A stretch of 64,000 nt of DNA, taken from Comamonadaceae bacterium (GTDB taxonomy: Bacteria > Pseudomonadota > Gammaproteobacteria > Burkholderiales > Burkholderiaceae_C). The stretch spans positions 1-64,000 of the forward strand of contig CANBRM010000001.1 in the NCBI GenBank assembly GCA_947371915.1, given 5' to 3'. Numbering within the stretch: position 1 is the first letter of the stretch; every line of letters starts with the position of its first letter. The translations under genes were made by a program, and so were the position numbers. A model generated the notes under the pieces. It was not told the origin of the DNA and made no database searches. It worked only from the letters and a program-made list of their open reading frames with translations. Positions 27,351 to 36,406 of this stretch are shown in pieces.

Positions 27351-28304
27351 ATGGAATTTTTTAAGATCCGCAAAGACATCCCGTTCATGAAGAACGCGGT
27401 GGCGTTCAACGCCATTTCGTTCATCACCTTTTTGGCGGCGGTGTTCTTCTTGTTTAGCCGTGGCTTGCACCTGTCGGTCGAGTTCACGGGCGGCACGCTG
27501 ATGGAAGTCAGCTACAGCCAACCTGCCGACTTGAATGTGGTGCGCGACCAAATCGCCAAGCTCGGCCTGAACGACGTGCAAGTGCAAAACTTTGGCACCG
27601 CCCGCGATGTGATGATTCGCATGCCTGCCGTCAAAGGCCAGAGCTCAGCCCAGCAAAGCGAGCAGGTGCTGACTGCTTTGAAAAGCATCGATGCCAATGT
27701 GCAGCTGCGCCGCACCGAGTTTGTCGGCCCACAAGTGGGCGACGAATTGGCTGCGGACGGCCTCAAGGCCTTGGCCTTTGTGGTCATCGGCATCATGATT
27801 TATTTGGCCATGCGCTTCGAGTGGAAGTTCGCGGTGGCTGCCATCATCGCCAACTTGCATGACGTGGTCATCATCTTGGGCTTCTTCGCGTTCTTCCAGT
27901 GGGAGTTTTCGTTGCCCGTGCTGGCGGCGGTGCTGGCCGTTCTGGGTTATTCGGTGAACGAGTCGGTGGTGATTTTTGACCGTATCCGCGAGAACTTCCG
28001 GCGCTACCGCAAGATGGACACGGTCGAGATCATCGACAACGCCATCACCTCCACCATCAGCCGCACCATCATCACCCACGGCTGTACGCAGCTCATGGTG
28101 TTGTCGATGTTGTTGTTCGGTGGCGCCACCCTGCACTACTTTGCGCTGGCGCTGACCATCGGTATTTGCTTCGGCATTTACTCCTCGGTGTTCGTGGCCG
28201 CTGCCATTGCGATGTGGCTGGGCATTCAACGCGAAGATTTGATCAAGACCCCCGTCAAAGCTGCGGGCGATCCTGACGACGAGAACTCAGGCGCGGTGGT
28301 TTAA
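27351..28304 (+). CDS. secF: Protein translocase subunit SecF
   Basis: SecF pairs with SecD in the inner membrane. The 317-residue protein has a first span (NAVAFNAISFITFLAAVFFLF), a periplasmic domain starting with GLHLSVEFTGGTLMEV, then five spans with the conserved LAVLGYSVNESVVIFDRIREN segment and TTISRT-like TSTISRTIITHG. Length is normal. It follows secD by 29 bases. Its stop is only 4 bases from the stop of convergent smg, with no visible terminator between them. Confidence 0.96.
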   Translation: MEFFKIRKDIPFMKNAVAFNAISFITFLAAVFFLFSRGLHLSVEFTGGTLMEVSYSQPADLNVVRDQIAKLGLNDVQVQNFGTARDVMIRMPAVKGQSSAQQSEQVLTALKSIDANVQLRRTEFVGPQVGDELAADGLKALAFVVIGIMIYLAMRFEWKFAVAAIIANLHDVVIILGFFAFFQWEFSLPVLAAVLAVLGYSVNESVVIFDRIRENFRRYRKMDTVEIIDNAITSTISRTIITHGCTQLMVLSMLLFGGATLHYFALALTIGICFGIYSSVFVAAAIAMWLGIQREDLIKTPVKAAGDPDDENSGAVV

Positions 28305-28308
28305 CACC

Positions 28309-28791
28309 TCAGTGCGCGACGCGATCTGCGTCGTCGCACAACTCGTCTAGCACCAAGGCGTCGGGCTCTAAGCCGACGCTCCAGTACACCATGAGCACGA
28401 TGATTTTCAAGTCATCCAAATCGATGGGCTGGGTGGCCGCAGCCATGGCGCGGTCCAACACGATTTCACGCATGTGAGGCGACAGCACATCGGCGGTTTC
28501 TAAAAAGCGAATGAAGCCTAAGCACGCCGCGCCCAAGCGGTCTTGCTCGGCCACCGAGTACACGCGCAGGCTGTGGGCCGATTCGGGGTGGTGTTCAGGG
28601 GAAGATTGACCGATGTCGATCAGCTCGGTGTGGTGCGAGGCGATGTTCAGGCCGTCCAGCCATTGCAGCGCTTGCGTAATGTCGTCCGCTTCGAATCCCA
28701 CAGCGCTGAGTTTGCGGCCCAGCTGGTGCAGCTCTGGACACGCATCACCGTGCCAGTAGTTTTCGTAGACAAAGACGAGCACTTCAAACAT
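28309..28791 (-). CDS. smg: Smg family protein (DUF494)
   Basis: A 160-residue protein of the Smg/DUF494 family, recognised by the N-terminus MFEVLVFVYENYW, LGRKLSAVGFEADDITQALQWL, and the C-terminal part (MREIVLDRAMAA, IDLDDLKIIVLMVYWS). The biochemical role is unknown. Its position directly after dprA (smf), 33 bases downstream on the same strand, is the classic arrangement that gave it the name smf-smg. Highly acidic, cytoplasmic, no membrane span. Confidence 0.93.
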   Translation of the reverse strand: MFEVLVFVYENYWHGDACPELHQLGRKLSAVGFEADDITQALQWLDGLNIASHHTELIDIGQSSPEHHPESAHSLRVYSVAEQDRLGAACLGFIRFLETADVLSPHMREIVLDRAMAAATQPIDLDDLKIIVLMVYWSVGLEPDALVLDELCDDADRVAH

Positions 28792-28824
28792 GGCTTCAAT
28801 ATAACGGCATTTGTTGAAGGTTCC

Positions 28825-29994
28825 TCATGCATTCCCCAAGCGCTGAAACAAACCACCGGGCAAGCGCCCAATCAGCCCGTCCAGCTCCAAGGTCAAGAGT
28901 TGGGCTTGAAGGCTGGCGGTGTCGACGCCGCAGCGCGCTTGCAGGGCGTCCAGGCTAACAGGGCCGTAACCCATGTGCGTCAAAAGCGCGGGCTCGGTTG
29001 CATCGCGTTCGAGCTGATTCGCACGGGTGTCGTTGTGCCGTGCATCATCAAACAGCGACGTTTGTTCTTGCAATTGCAGTTCTTCCAACACGTCTTGCGC
29101 GTTCTCCACCAGCTTGGCCCCTTGTCGAATCAGCGCATGGCAGCCGTGCGATTGCGTGGCGTGGATGGAGCCAGGAATGGCCAGCACGTCGCGCCCTAAA
29201 TCGAGGGCCAAGCGTGCCGTGATGAGCGAGCCTGATTGCAAGGCTGCCTCCACCACCAAGGTGCCCAAACCCAGGGCTGCAATGAGGCGGTTGCGTTTGG
29301 GGAAATTGGGTGGCAGCGGCGCCGTGCCCAAGTGGTATTCGCTCAGCATGAGGCCGTGTAGCGCGATGTCGTAGGCCAAGGTCTGGTGTTGGCGCGGGTA
29401 CACGCGGTCTAAGCCGGTGCCCACCACGGCCACCGTGTGCCAATGCTCGATAGAGCCCCGCGACTGCGCGCCGCGCAACGCGCCAAGGTGTGCCGCGCCG
29501 TCCACGCCCAAGGCCAAACCCGAGACCACGCACAAGCCAGCTGCCGCCAAGGCTTCACCAAATTGTGCTGCCGTTTGTGCCCCTTGTGGTGTGGGGTTGC
29601 GGCTGCCGACGATGGCCACGGCAGGCCCCAAGGTGGCTTCAAGTTGGCCTTGTGCGTAGACCATCAAGGGCGGGTCGGGCAGTTGCAGCAAGGCGGCGGG
29701 GTAATGCGCGTCGCCCAAGGTCCAGACCGCGTGCCCGTGGGTGTCGGGTTGCTGAGCTAGCCACTGTTGGGTGCGCACGCATTGCACCGCGAGTTCATTG
29801 GGTTCGCTCAGCAGCGCCAACACTTGTTTGGCGGTGACCACTTGGCGCAATGCCGCCTCGCTTTGGGCAAACACCGCTTGCGGACTGCCAAAGGCGGCCA
29901 GCAGGCGTCGTGCGGCATCGTTGCCCACGCCGTCGCTCAAGCTCAGACGTAGCCAAGCGCGCAATTCGTCTTTGGTCAGGGGTGAAGATGGCAT
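28825..29994 (-). CDS. dprA: DNA-processing protein DprA
   Basis: DprA binds incoming single-stranded DNA during natural transformation and loads RecA. The 389-residue protein has an N-terminal SAM-like helical region, a central Rossmann-like domain (VAIVGSRNPTPQG, VVSGLALGVDGAAHLGAL, TVAVVGTGLDRVYPRQH, SEYHLGTAPLPPNFPKRNRLIAAL, LVVEAALQSGSLITARLALDLGR) and a C-terminal winged-helix domain of about 60 residues. All features are intact, so the strain could be competent if other genes are present. It is divergent from def, with 97 bases between the starts, and is followed by smg. Confidence 0.95.
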   Translation of the reverse strand: MPSSPLTKDELRAWLRLSLSDGVGNDAARRLLAAFGSPQAVFAQSEAALRQVVTAKQVLALLSEPNELAVQCVRTQQWLAQQPDTHGHAVWTLGDAHYPAALLQLPDPPLMVYAQGQLEATLGPAVAIVGSRNPTPQGAQTAAQFGEALAAAGLCVVSGLALGVDGAAHLGALRGAQSRGSIEHWHTVAVVGTGLDRVYPRQHQTLAYDIALHGLMLSEYHLGTAPLPPNFPKRNRLIAALGLGTLVVEAALQSGSLITARLALDLGRDVLAIPGSIHATQSHGCHALIRQGAKLVENAQDVLEELQLQEQTSLFDDARHNDTRANQLERDATEPALLTHMGYGPVSLDALQARCGVDTASLQAQLLTLELDGLIGRLPGGLFQRLGNA

Positions 29995-30091
29995 GCGGGT
30001 CTCCTTGTGGTGTGAAAACCATTGTGCGAAGCTCGGTTTTCAATAGACATGCGCGCAGGTCGAAAATTTCAAAAGCAGAGACAATAAGCAC

Positions 30092-30598
30092 ATGCCCAAG
30101 TTAGACATTCTTCGATTCCCCGACCCCAAACTTCACACCGTGGCCAAGCCCGTCGCCGAGGTGGATGCGCGCATCCGCACCCTCATCGCCGACATGCTCG
30201 AGACCATGTACGACGCCAACGGCATCGGCCTCGCGGCCACCCAAGTGGATGTGCATGAGCGCTTGGTGGTGATTGATGTTTCAGAAAAACGCAACGAGCC
30301 CATGGTGCTCATCAACCCCGAAATTACTTGGATGGGCGACGAGCGCGTCAAAGGTGAAGAGGGTTGTCTGTCGGTGCCGGGCATTTACGACGGCGTGGAG
30401 CGTGCCACCCAAGTCAAAGTCAAAGCCATGGATGCGGACGGCAAGGTGCGCACCATCGAGGCCGAGGGCCTGTTGGCCGTGTGCGTGCAGCACGAGTTGG
30501 ACCATTTGCTGGGCAAAGTATTTGTGGAATACCTCTCGCCCTTAAAGCGCACCCGCATCAAAACCAAAATGCTCAAATCTGCGCGCGACGACGCCTGA
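30092..30598 (+). CDS. def: Peptide deformylase
   Basis: This 168-residue iron/zinc hydrolase removes the formyl group from the N-terminal Met of new proteins. All three signature motifs are present: GIGLAATQV (residues 46-54), EEGCLSVPG (metal-binding Cys, about 89-97) and [10 protein letters not shown] (two His ligands and catalytic Glu, about 131-140). Length is typical of proteobacterial Def. It is followed 14 bases later by fmt, the enzyme that adds the formyl group to initiator tRNA, the usual def-fmt pair. Confidence 0.97.
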   Translation: MPKLDILRFPDPKLHTVAKPVAEVDARIRTLIADMLETMYDANGIGLAATQVDVHERLVVIDVSEKRNEPMVLINPEITWMGDERVKGEEGCLSVPGIYDGVERATQVKVKAMDADGKVRTIEAEGLLAVCVQHELDHLLGKVFVEYLSPLKRTRIKTKMLKSARDDA

Positions 30599-30612
30599 GC
30601 CCAAGGTTTTTG

Positions 30613-31584
30613 ATGCGCGTTATTTTTGCGGGTACGCCCGAATTTGCTGCTGTGGCTTTGGCCCAGATCTTGGCCGCAGGCCACGAGGTGCCCTTGGTGC
30701 TGACGCAACCCGATCGCCCTGCCGGTCGCGGTATGAAGCTGCAAGCCTCGGCCGTTAAGCAGCTGGCTTTGCAACACAACATCCCCGTCGCCCAGCCCTT
30801 GAGCTTGCGTTTGGATGGCAAATACCCCGACGACGCAGCTCAGGCCCAATCGGCCATTGCAGCGGCCAACGCCGACGTGATGGTGGTGGCTGCTTATGGG
30901 TTGATCTTGCCGCAATGGACGCTCAGCGCCCCGCGTTTGGGCTGCCTCAACATTCACGCCTCGCTGCTGCCTCGTTGGCGTGGCGCGGCACCAATTCACC
31001 GCGCCATTGAGGCGGGTGACGCGCAAACCGGCGTGGTCATCATGCAAATGGATGCGGGCTTGGACACGGGCGACATGCTGTTGACCGGGGTGCTCGACAT
31101 CGCCGCACAAGACACCACCGCCACCCTGCACGACCGCTTGGCCGACCTTGGTGGCGTCTTGGTGGTGAAGGCCTTGGCGGATGCGCAAGCGGGCCAACTC
31201 AAGCCCGTGAAGCAACCGCATGAGGGCATCACTTACGCCCACAAAATTGAAAAAGTCGAGGCTGCTGTGAACTGGCGCGACACGGCTGAAACCATTGATC
31301 GCCGCGTGCGCGCGTTCAACCCCTTTCCTGTAGCAGCAGCGCAGCTCAATGGCGAAGTCATCAAGCTGTGGCGTGCGGTGCCGGAGGTGTCTAACAGCGC
31401 TGTCAACGCCCTGCCCGGCACGGTGCTGAGCGCCGACGCAGAGGGCGTTCGCGTTGCGTGTGGCAAGGGCGTGTTGTGTGTCACCGAGTTGCAACGCGCG
31501 GGCGGCAAGCGCTTGGCCGCTGCCGAGTTTTTGCGCGGATTTCCTTTGAACGCCGGCCAACAATTCGACCTCACGGCCGCTTGA
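30613..31584 (+). CDS. fmt: Methionyl-tRNA formyltransferase
   Basis: Fmt formylates Met-tRNAfMet using 10-formyltetrahydrofolate. The 323-residue protein begins [12 protein letters not shown] at ATG 30613 and shows the tRNA-contacting loop [14 protein letters not shown] (about 34-47), the folate-binding and catalytic core [21 protein letters not shown] (about 113-133) and [12 protein letters not shown], then a C-terminal OB-like domain. An open frame extends upstream into def but lacks homology. Co-transcribed with def. Confidence 0.97.
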   Translation: MRVIFAGTPEFAAVALAQILAAGHEVPLVLTQPDRPAGRGMKLQASAVKQLALQHNIPVAQPLSLRLDGKYPDDAAQAQSAIAAANADVMVVAAYGLILPQWTLSAPRLGCLNIHASLLPRWRGAAPIHRAIEAGDAQTGVVIMQMDAGLDTGDMLLTGVLDIAAQDTTATLHDRLADLGGVLVVKALADAQAGQLKPVKQPHEGITYAHKIEKVEAAVNWRDTAETIDRRVRAFNPFPVAAAQLNGEVIKLWRAVPEVSNSAVNALPGTVLSADAEGVRVACGKGVLCVTELQRAGGKRLAAAEFLRGFPLNAGQQFDLTAA

Positions 31585-31591
31585 CCCCGCC

Positions 31592-32332
31592 ATGATGTTT
31601 CTCAGCCCCAAGCTCTACCGCCATCCTGAATTCAAAATCGGTTTGCGCGAGTTGGCACCCCAAGCGATGGGCGTAGCCGCATGGGGCTTGATGACGGGCG
31701 TGGCCATGGTCAAGTCGGGCATGAGCATTTTTGAATCGGTGTTCATGACCTTGGTGGTGTTTGCGGGCAGCTCGCAGCTGGCGTCTATTCCGCTCATCGT
31801 GGCGGGTGCACCCGCTTGGGTGATCTTGGCCACCGGCTTTTGTGTGAACTTGCGCTTTGTGGTGTTCAGCTTGCACCTGCGGCCTCACTTGATTCACTTG
31901 CCGCGTTGGGAGCGACTGATGCACGCCTATGTCACGGCCGACATCAGTTACGTGTTGTTCACCAAGCGGTTTCATAAGCCCGGCGAAACGCCTGAGCAAC
32001 GCCGCGCCCAAGAGGCCTATTTGGCAGGCAGCGATTGCTTGAATTGGAGCGGGTGGATGCTGGCCAGTTTGGTAGGCATTGCCTTGGCCAATTGGATTCC
32101 CCCTGCTTGGGGCTTGGGCTTTGCGGGCATCTTGTGTCTGGTGGGCGTTCAGTGTTCGCTGGCCAGTTCGCGTTTGCGCATCATCTCGTCTGCGGTGGCG
32201 GGTGTTGCCGCGGTGGTGGCCTATGCCTTGCCTTTGAAACTCAACATCGTGGTGGCCATCGCGGCGGCCGTGATCTTGTGCCTCACGTTGGAGCGTTTCA
32301 AACCCACCGACGCGACGGGAGCGCACGCATGA
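31592..32332 (+). CDS. azlC: AzlC family branched-chain amino acid exporter subunit
   Basis: A 246-residue integral membrane protein of the AzlC family, the large subunit of two-component exporters for branched-chain amino acids (YgaZ/BrnF type). Several hydrophobic spans are evident, for example AAWGLMTGVAMVKSGMS, VFMTLVVFAGSSQLASIPLIVAGAP (with the family FAGSSQ motif), VILATGFCVNLRFVVFSL and the C-terminal AVVAYALPLKLNIVVAIAAAVILC. It begins 7 bases after fmt and its stop overlaps the azlD start (ATGA), so it is translated together with its partner. Substrate is inferred from the family. Confidence 0.92.
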   Translation: MMFLSPKLYRHPEFKIGLRELAPQAMGVAAWGLMTGVAMVKSGMSIFESVFMTLVVFAGSSQLASIPLIVAGAPAWVILATGFCVNLRFVVFSLHLRPHLIHLPRWERLMHAYVTADISYVLFTKRFHKPGETPEQRRAQEAYLAGSDCLNWSGWMLASLVGIALANWIPPAWGLGFAGILCLVGVQCSLASSRLRIISSAVAGVAAVVAYALPLKLNIVVAIAAAVILCLTLERFKPTDATGAHA

Positions 32333-32676
32333 ACACAGGCATGAACGGCACCGACCTGTGGACCCTGATGGTGATCGCCGGCTTGGCCGTGGTGACGGTG
32401 GTGACGCGCAGCTTCTTTTTCTTGTCCAACAAACCGTGGCATTTGCCGCATTGGGCCCAGCGTGGTTTGCAATACGCACCCATCGCTGCGTTGTCGGCGG
32501 TGGTGGTGCCTGAGATTGTGATGAGCCAAGGTCAATTCATCACCACGTGGCAAGACGCACGGCTGTTTGCCGCAGCGGCGGGCGCTTTGATTTACTTTGC
32601 CAAGCGCAATGTGTTGTTGACCATCTTGGGCGGTATGGCGGTGTATTTGCCGCTGCACCTTGGGCTCGGGTTTTAA
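32329..32676 (+). CDS. azlD: AzlD family membrane protein
   Basis: The 115-residue small partner of AzlC, with four short hydrophobic spans (LWTLMVIAGLAVVTVVTR, YAPIAALSAVVVPEIV, FAAAAGALIYFA, VLLTILGGMAVYLPLHLGL). The FFFL and LQYAPIAALSAVVVPE region is characteristic of the family. Together AzlC and AzlD (YgaZH-type) form an amino acid exporter. ATG 32329 overlaps the azlC stop by 4 bases. Confidence 0.9.
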   Translation: MNTGMNGTDLWTLMVIAGLAVVTVVTRSFFFLSNKPWHLPHWAQRGLQYAPIAALSAVVVPEIVMSQGQFITTWQDARLFAAAAGALIYFAKRNVLLTILGGMAVYLPLHLGLGF

Positions 32677-32760
32677 AAAGTCACGACCGAGACAAGCGCA
32701 GGCGTCGCTTCGCGCCATAGTTTGAGCCCTTCCTCCACTTGGGCTGGGCCCGACTTCACC

Positions 32761-33453
32761 ATGCGTTGTTTTCAATTTTCAAAAGCCGCTTTGGCCTGTG
32801 TGTTTGCGGCGCAATTAGCCGCCCCGATGACGGGTCACGCGCAAGAGTCGCAACGTCGTTTCAAAGTGCTGACCCCTTCAGAGATGACGCAGGCGCAACG
32901 CGACTTGGTGCAAAACATTCGCTCGGGCCCACGGGCAGCGGTGGCAGGTTCAGCGGCCAATAGCAACAACGGCACTTTGGGCAGTCCGTTCAACGTGTTT
33001 TTGCGCAGTCCCGAGTTGGGCGATCACTTGCAAAAAGTGGGTTCACACATTCGCTTCAAAAGCAGCTTGGGACAAAAGCTCAATGAGATGGCCATTCTCA
33101 TCACGGCTCGTCATTGGACGGCGCAATACGAATGGTTTGCGCACCATCGCTTGGCGTTGCAAGCTGGGTTAGACCCGCAAGTGGCCGAAGCCATTGCGCA
33201 AGGCAAACGCCCCGCCCACATGAAAGATGACGAGGCCATCGTCTATAACTTTTGCCAAGAGCTGCACACCACCACGCGGGTCAGCGATGCCACTTACAAG
33301 GCGATGGTTGACGCCTTTGGCGAGCAGGGCGTGATGGACCTGATCGCCGTCAATGGCTACTACGTGTTGGTGGCCATGACGCTGAATGTGGACCGCACGC
33401 CGATTCCGGGCGATGCACCACCGCCCTTGCCGGTGCTCACCCCTGCGCGTTAG
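32761..33453 (+). CDS. Exported carboxymuconolactone decarboxylase-like (AhpD-fold) protein
   Basis: A 230-residue protein with a signal peptide (CFQFSKAALACVFAAQLAAPMTGHAQ) and an AhpD-like helical domain: NVFLRSPELGDHLQKVGSHIRFKSS, LNEMAILITARHWTAQYEWFAHHRLALQAGL and the NGYYVLVAMTLNV segment. The CxxC pair of true AhpD peroxidase partners is absent; the pattern resembles carboxymuconolactone decarboxylase relatives of unknown role. An in-frame start at 32722 lacks a signal peptide and is less likely. It stands alone, ending 4 bases into the convergent SDR gene's stop region. Confidence 0.83.
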   Translation: MRCFQFSKAALACVFAAQLAAPMTGHAQESQRRFKVLTPSEMTQAQRDLVQNIRSGPRAAVAGSAANSNNGTLGSPFNVFLRSPELGDHLQKVGSHIRFKSSLGQKLNEMAILITARHWTAQYEWFAHHRLALQAGLDPQVAEAIAQGKRPAHMKDDEAIVYNFCQELHTTTRVSDATYKAMVDAFGEQGVMDLIAVNGYYVLVAMTLNVDRTPIPGDAPPPLPVLTPAR

Positions 33454-34202
33454 TACGTCGAGCGACCACCGGTGATGTCAAACACCGAGCCGGTGGTGAA
33501 CGAGCAGTCTTCGCTGGACAGCCAAGCCACCATGGCGGCGATTTCTTCCACTTCCACGAAGCGGCCCATGGGGATCTTGCCCAGCATGTAGGCAATGTGT
33601 GCTTCGGTCATTTGCGCGAACATTGCGGTGCGTGCCACGGCCGGTGTGATGGCGTTGACCAGCACGCCTTTGGTGGCCACTTCTTTGGCCAGCGATTTGG
33701 TCAGGGCAATCACACCCGCTTTGGAGGCGCTGTAGTGGCTGGCATTGGGGTTGCCTTCTTTGCCTGCGACCGACGCGATGTTGATGATGCGGCCCCAGCC
33801 GCGTTCAATCATGTGCGGCGTCACGGCGCGGCAAGTCAGGTAAGGCGCAATCAGGTTCACTTCAATCACACGACGCCACACCTCGGGGTCGAGCTCCCAA
33901 GTGGTGGCATTGCCACCGGTGATGCCCGCGTTGTTGACCAAAATGTCGATGCGTCCCAAGTCTTTGATGGTCTGTGCCGTGGTGGCTGCCACGGCCGCGT
34001 CGGACGTGAGTTCCACCACATAGCCGCTGATGGGCCCGAGTTCGCTCAACAGGGCTTTGGCTTCGTTGATCTTGGCAGCGTCGATGTCCCACATCACCAC
34101 GGACGCGCCGGAGCGCAACAGGCGTTCACAGGTGGCAAAACCAATGCCTTGCGCACCGCCGGTGACGACCGCGACGCGGCCTTGTAAATCGATCTGGTTC
34201 AT
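33450..34202 (-). CDS. SDR family oxidoreductase, last gene of the sugar-acid ABC operon
   Basis: A 250-residue classical SDR: TGGAQGIGFAT (cofactor loop, residues 15-25), VNNAGITGG, the catalytic Ser in NIASVAGKEG and Tyr-x3-Lys in HYSASKAG, and a C-terminal TGSVFDITGGRSTY. It resembles 3-oxoacyl reductase-like sugar dehydrogenases of sugar-acid clusters. The start overlaps the stop of denD (34199-34202). The substrate is unknown; the operon suggests a hydroxy-acid or aldonate. Confidence 0.9.
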   Translation of the reverse strand: MNQIDLQGRVAVVTGGAQGIGFATCERLLRSGASVVMWDIDAAKINEAKALLSELGPISGYVVELTSDAAVAATTAQTIKDLGRIDILVNNAGITGGNATTWELDPEVWRRVIEVNLIAPYLTCRAVTPHMIERGWGRIINIASVAGKEGNPNASHYSASKAGVIALTKSLAKEVATKGVLVNAITPAVARTAMFAQMTEAHIAYMLGKIPMGRFVEVEEIAAMVAWLSSEDCSFTTGSVFDITGGRSTY

Positions 34203-35218
34203 GCTGTGTATCCTTTCAGCGCTTGTGCCGCGTTGGGTCCCGCTTGGGTGTCGGCGATGTATTGGCGAATGATGTCGTCAAAAGTTTTTTCAGCGAACAG
34301 ACCCAGCTTGTTGGCGCGCACGGAGCTGGACCCTTTGGGCCAGCGCGACACGATGCCAGCGATGGTCTCGTTGCGCTCAAACGTCACACGGGCGCGCACC
34401 TCGGGGCCTGCAACGCGGGTCAAGGCGTCGAGCATTTCTTGCACGGTCACGTTCAAGCCGGGCAAGTTCAAGGCGGTGCGACCGCCGTAGGCCTCACGCG
34501 AGCACTCAAACACGGTGATCAAACCTTCCACGGTGGCACGTGGCGAGGTGACGGGGTGCGACACCTCAGGCGACACGGGGCACACCGAGGGCTCGCCCGC
34601 CAAAGGTTCGCGGATGATGCCGCTGAAAAATGAAGAGGCTGCGCCATTGGGTTTGCCAGGGCGCACGGTGACCGTCATCAAGCGTGCGCTGCGGCCATCA
34701 ATGTAGCCCTTGCGCGTGTAGTCGGCCACCAAGTGTTCGCACATGTGTTTTTGTGCGCCGTAGGAGGTTTGGGGTGTGGGCAGTGTGTCGTCGCCCACCA
34801 CGTCGGGCATCGGCACGGCGTCATCGGGGCCAAATACCGCCACTGAGCTAGAGAACACCAAACGCGCAGGTGCTGCGCCGCCTTGCACGCGTGAGCGTAA
34901 GGCGTCGAGCAAAGCGCGGGTGCTGTCGAGGTTGGAGCGAAGCCCTAAGTCAAAGTCGGCCTCGCATTCACCCGACACGGCCGAGGCCAAATGGAACACC
35001 CCATCCACCGCCTCATGGGCCAAGGCTTGGCAATGGTCAAGCAGCGGGCCCGTTTTGACCAACACGCGGGGGTCAGCAGCCAAATCGGCAGGCGCTGGAA
35101 ACTGGTCAGCCAAGATGATTTGGGTGATGGCTTGACCGTTCAATTGGCCGCGAGCCAGCAGGGTGCGGGCCAGACGGGAACCAATAAAGCCAGCGCCGCC
35201 GGTGATCAATAAACGCAT
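34199..35218 (-). CDS. denD: D-erythronate dehydrogenase (DenD-type extended SDR)
   Basis: This 339-residue extended SDR begins with the cofactor loop LITGGAGFIGSRLA and shows the catalytic YxxxK as YGAQKHMCEHL, with LVFSSSVAVFGPD ahead of it. The pattern VRPGKPNGAASSFFSGIIREPLAGE is characteristic of DenD, which oxidises D-erythronate to 2-oxo-D-erythronate in four-carbon sugar-acid catabolism. The other tetronate genes (otnI, otnK, otnC) are not in this window, so the partner enzymes are elsewhere or the substrate differs. It lies in the leftward operon between the GntR regulator and the final SDR. Confidence 0.83.
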   Translation of the reverse strand: MRLLITGGAGFIGSRLARTLLARGQLNGQAITQIILADQFPAPADLAADPRVLVKTGPLLDHCQALAHEAVDGVFHLASAVSGECEADFDLGLRSNLDSTRALLDALRSRVQGGAAPARLVFSSSVAVFGPDDAVPMPDVVGDDTLPTPQTSYGAQKHMCEHLVADYTRKGYIDGRSARLMTVTVRPGKPNGAASSFFSGIIREPLAGEPSVCPVSPEVSHPVTSPRATVEGLITVFECSREAYGGRTALNLPGLNVTVQEMLDALTRVAGPEVRARVTFERNETIAGIVSRWPKGSSSVRANKLGLFAEKTFDDIIRQYIADTQAGPNAAQALKGYTA

Positions 35219-35234
35219 GGGTCAACTCTTTCGT

Positions 35235-36008
35235 TCAAGGGGTGGAGGCAGCACGCGCCGCTTTGGGCGCACGCAAGGAAGCCGCAGGAAGTGCCAATGA
35301 GGGCAATTTCTTTTTGGAGACCAAGACCATTTCAATGTCCTCACGGGCACTGTCGATCAGTTTGAGCACCGCACGCTCGGCCTTGTCAGGCTCACCAGCA
35401 ATCACGGCGTTCAGCACTGCACGGTGCAACGGCAGGGACTGTGCAGGCCCATTGGGCTTGGTGGTGGTGATCTCAAAGCTGGTGCGTAGTAAGGCGCCGA
35501 TGGCTTTGCTCATTTGCACGACCATGCGGTTGTGACAGGCTTTGAGCAAACCTTGGTGGAACAACAAATCGTAGGTCACGTAGTCGCCGCCAAATTCGAT
35601 GGCGTGCTTCATGCCCGCATAGGCGGCCTCGACGTCGGCCAAATCTTCGGGTGTGGCGCGCTCAGCGGCCAAGCGTACGGCTGCAGGTTCGACCACGCGG
35701 CGCAGGTCTTGTAGGTCGCGCAAAAACTCGCGGGTCAGACCAATTTTGGATTGCCACGCCACCACATTGGGGTCAAACCAATTCCATTGGTCCGAGGGCA
35801 ACACGCGTGTGCCGACTTTGGGGCCCGTGCTGACCAAACCTTTGGCGACCAACGATTTGACGGCTTCGCGCACCACGGTGCGGCTGACGCCTAGTTCCGT
35901 ACACAACACGGTTTCGGGCGGCATGGCCGCGCCTGGGGCATAAAAGCCCGACACGATGGCCTCGCCCAACAAATCGAGCGTGTGGCCGAGCATGTTTTTG
36001 ATGGCCAT
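35235..36008 (-). CDS. FadR-subfamily GntR transcriptional regulator
   Basis: The 257-residue regulator has an N-terminal winged helix (MPPETVLCTELGVSRTVVREAVKSLVAKGLV, residues 27-57) and an all-helical FCD ligand domain with the metal/ligand residues D and H in DLLFHQGLLKACH and H in LPLHRAVLNAV. FCD regulators sense sugar acids, keto acids or lactate and usually repress their own cluster. The motif TnGTnnnACnA typical of FadR-type operators occurs in the dehydratase promoter at 44113-44123 and, with one change, before the ABC operon, which suggests these are its targets. It is itself part of the leftward operon. Confidence 0.92.
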   Translation of the reverse strand: MAIKNMLGHTLDLLGEAIVSGFYAPGAAMPPETVLCTELGVSRTVVREAVKSLVAKGLVSTGPKVGTRVLPSDQWNWFDPNVVAWQSKIGLTREFLRDLQDLRRVVEPAAVRLAAERATPEDLADVEAAYAGMKHAIEFGGDYVTYDLLFHQGLLKACHNRMVVQMSKAIGALLRTSFEITTTKPNGPAQSLPLHRAVLNAVIAGEPDKAERAVLKLIDSAREDIEMVLVSKKKLPSLALPAASLRAPKAARAASTP

Positions 36009-36014
36009 GTGGGT

Positions 36015-36398
36015 TTATCCGCGGACGAACAAAGTCACCAAGGGTTGGTTGCCGACTTGACGGCTCCAGTGGCCGTGCACCTTCTCGTCAAAGGTGGCAC
36101 CGGCGGGCAGCAAGTCTTCGGAGTAGAAGTGCTCGCCGGGGCTGAACACGCGTGAGCTGCCGTCTTGCAAGCCGATTTCCATGTGGCCACTCAAGATGAA
36201 CACCCATTGCGCGTGGTCGCTGCAATGGAAGGTGCTGCGAAACCCCACGGGGCTGTGGCGCAACTGGTAGCCGCCGCTGCTCATGAGTTGCGACAAACGC
36301 GCTTGGGGTTTGCCTTCGGTCAGGGCGATGGGTTCGTCACGGAAACGTGCGCAACCATCGGTGTCGGTGAAGAGACTGGTTTTGGTGAATGTGGTCAT
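36015..36398 (-). CDS. Cupin domain protein
   Basis: A single-domain cupin of 127 residues: the pattern FHCSDHAQWVFILSGHMEIGLQDG is cupin motif 1 and FSPGEHFYSEDLLPAGATF corresponds to motif 2. Such small cupins in sugar-acid operons may be isomerases, lyases or binding proteins; no activity can be assigned. It lies 6 bases from the regulator gene and 8 from the dehydrogenase gene, well inside the operon. An ARSQVGNQP-like C-terminus follows the barrel. Confidence 0.85.
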   Translation of the reverse strand: MTTFTKTSLFTDTDGCARFRDEPIALTEGKPQARLSQLMSSGGYQLRHSPVGFRSTFHCSDHAQWVFILSGHMEIGLQDGSSRVFSPGEHFYSEDLLPAGATFDEKVHGHWSRQVGNQPLVTLFVRG

Positions 36399-36406
36399 GG
36401 GCTTAC

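Noticed and set aside
30014..30043. Inverted repeat GAAAACC / GGTTTTC between dprA and def
   Set aside because: Seven bases per arm with a long loop and no clear relation to a promoter; too weak to call.
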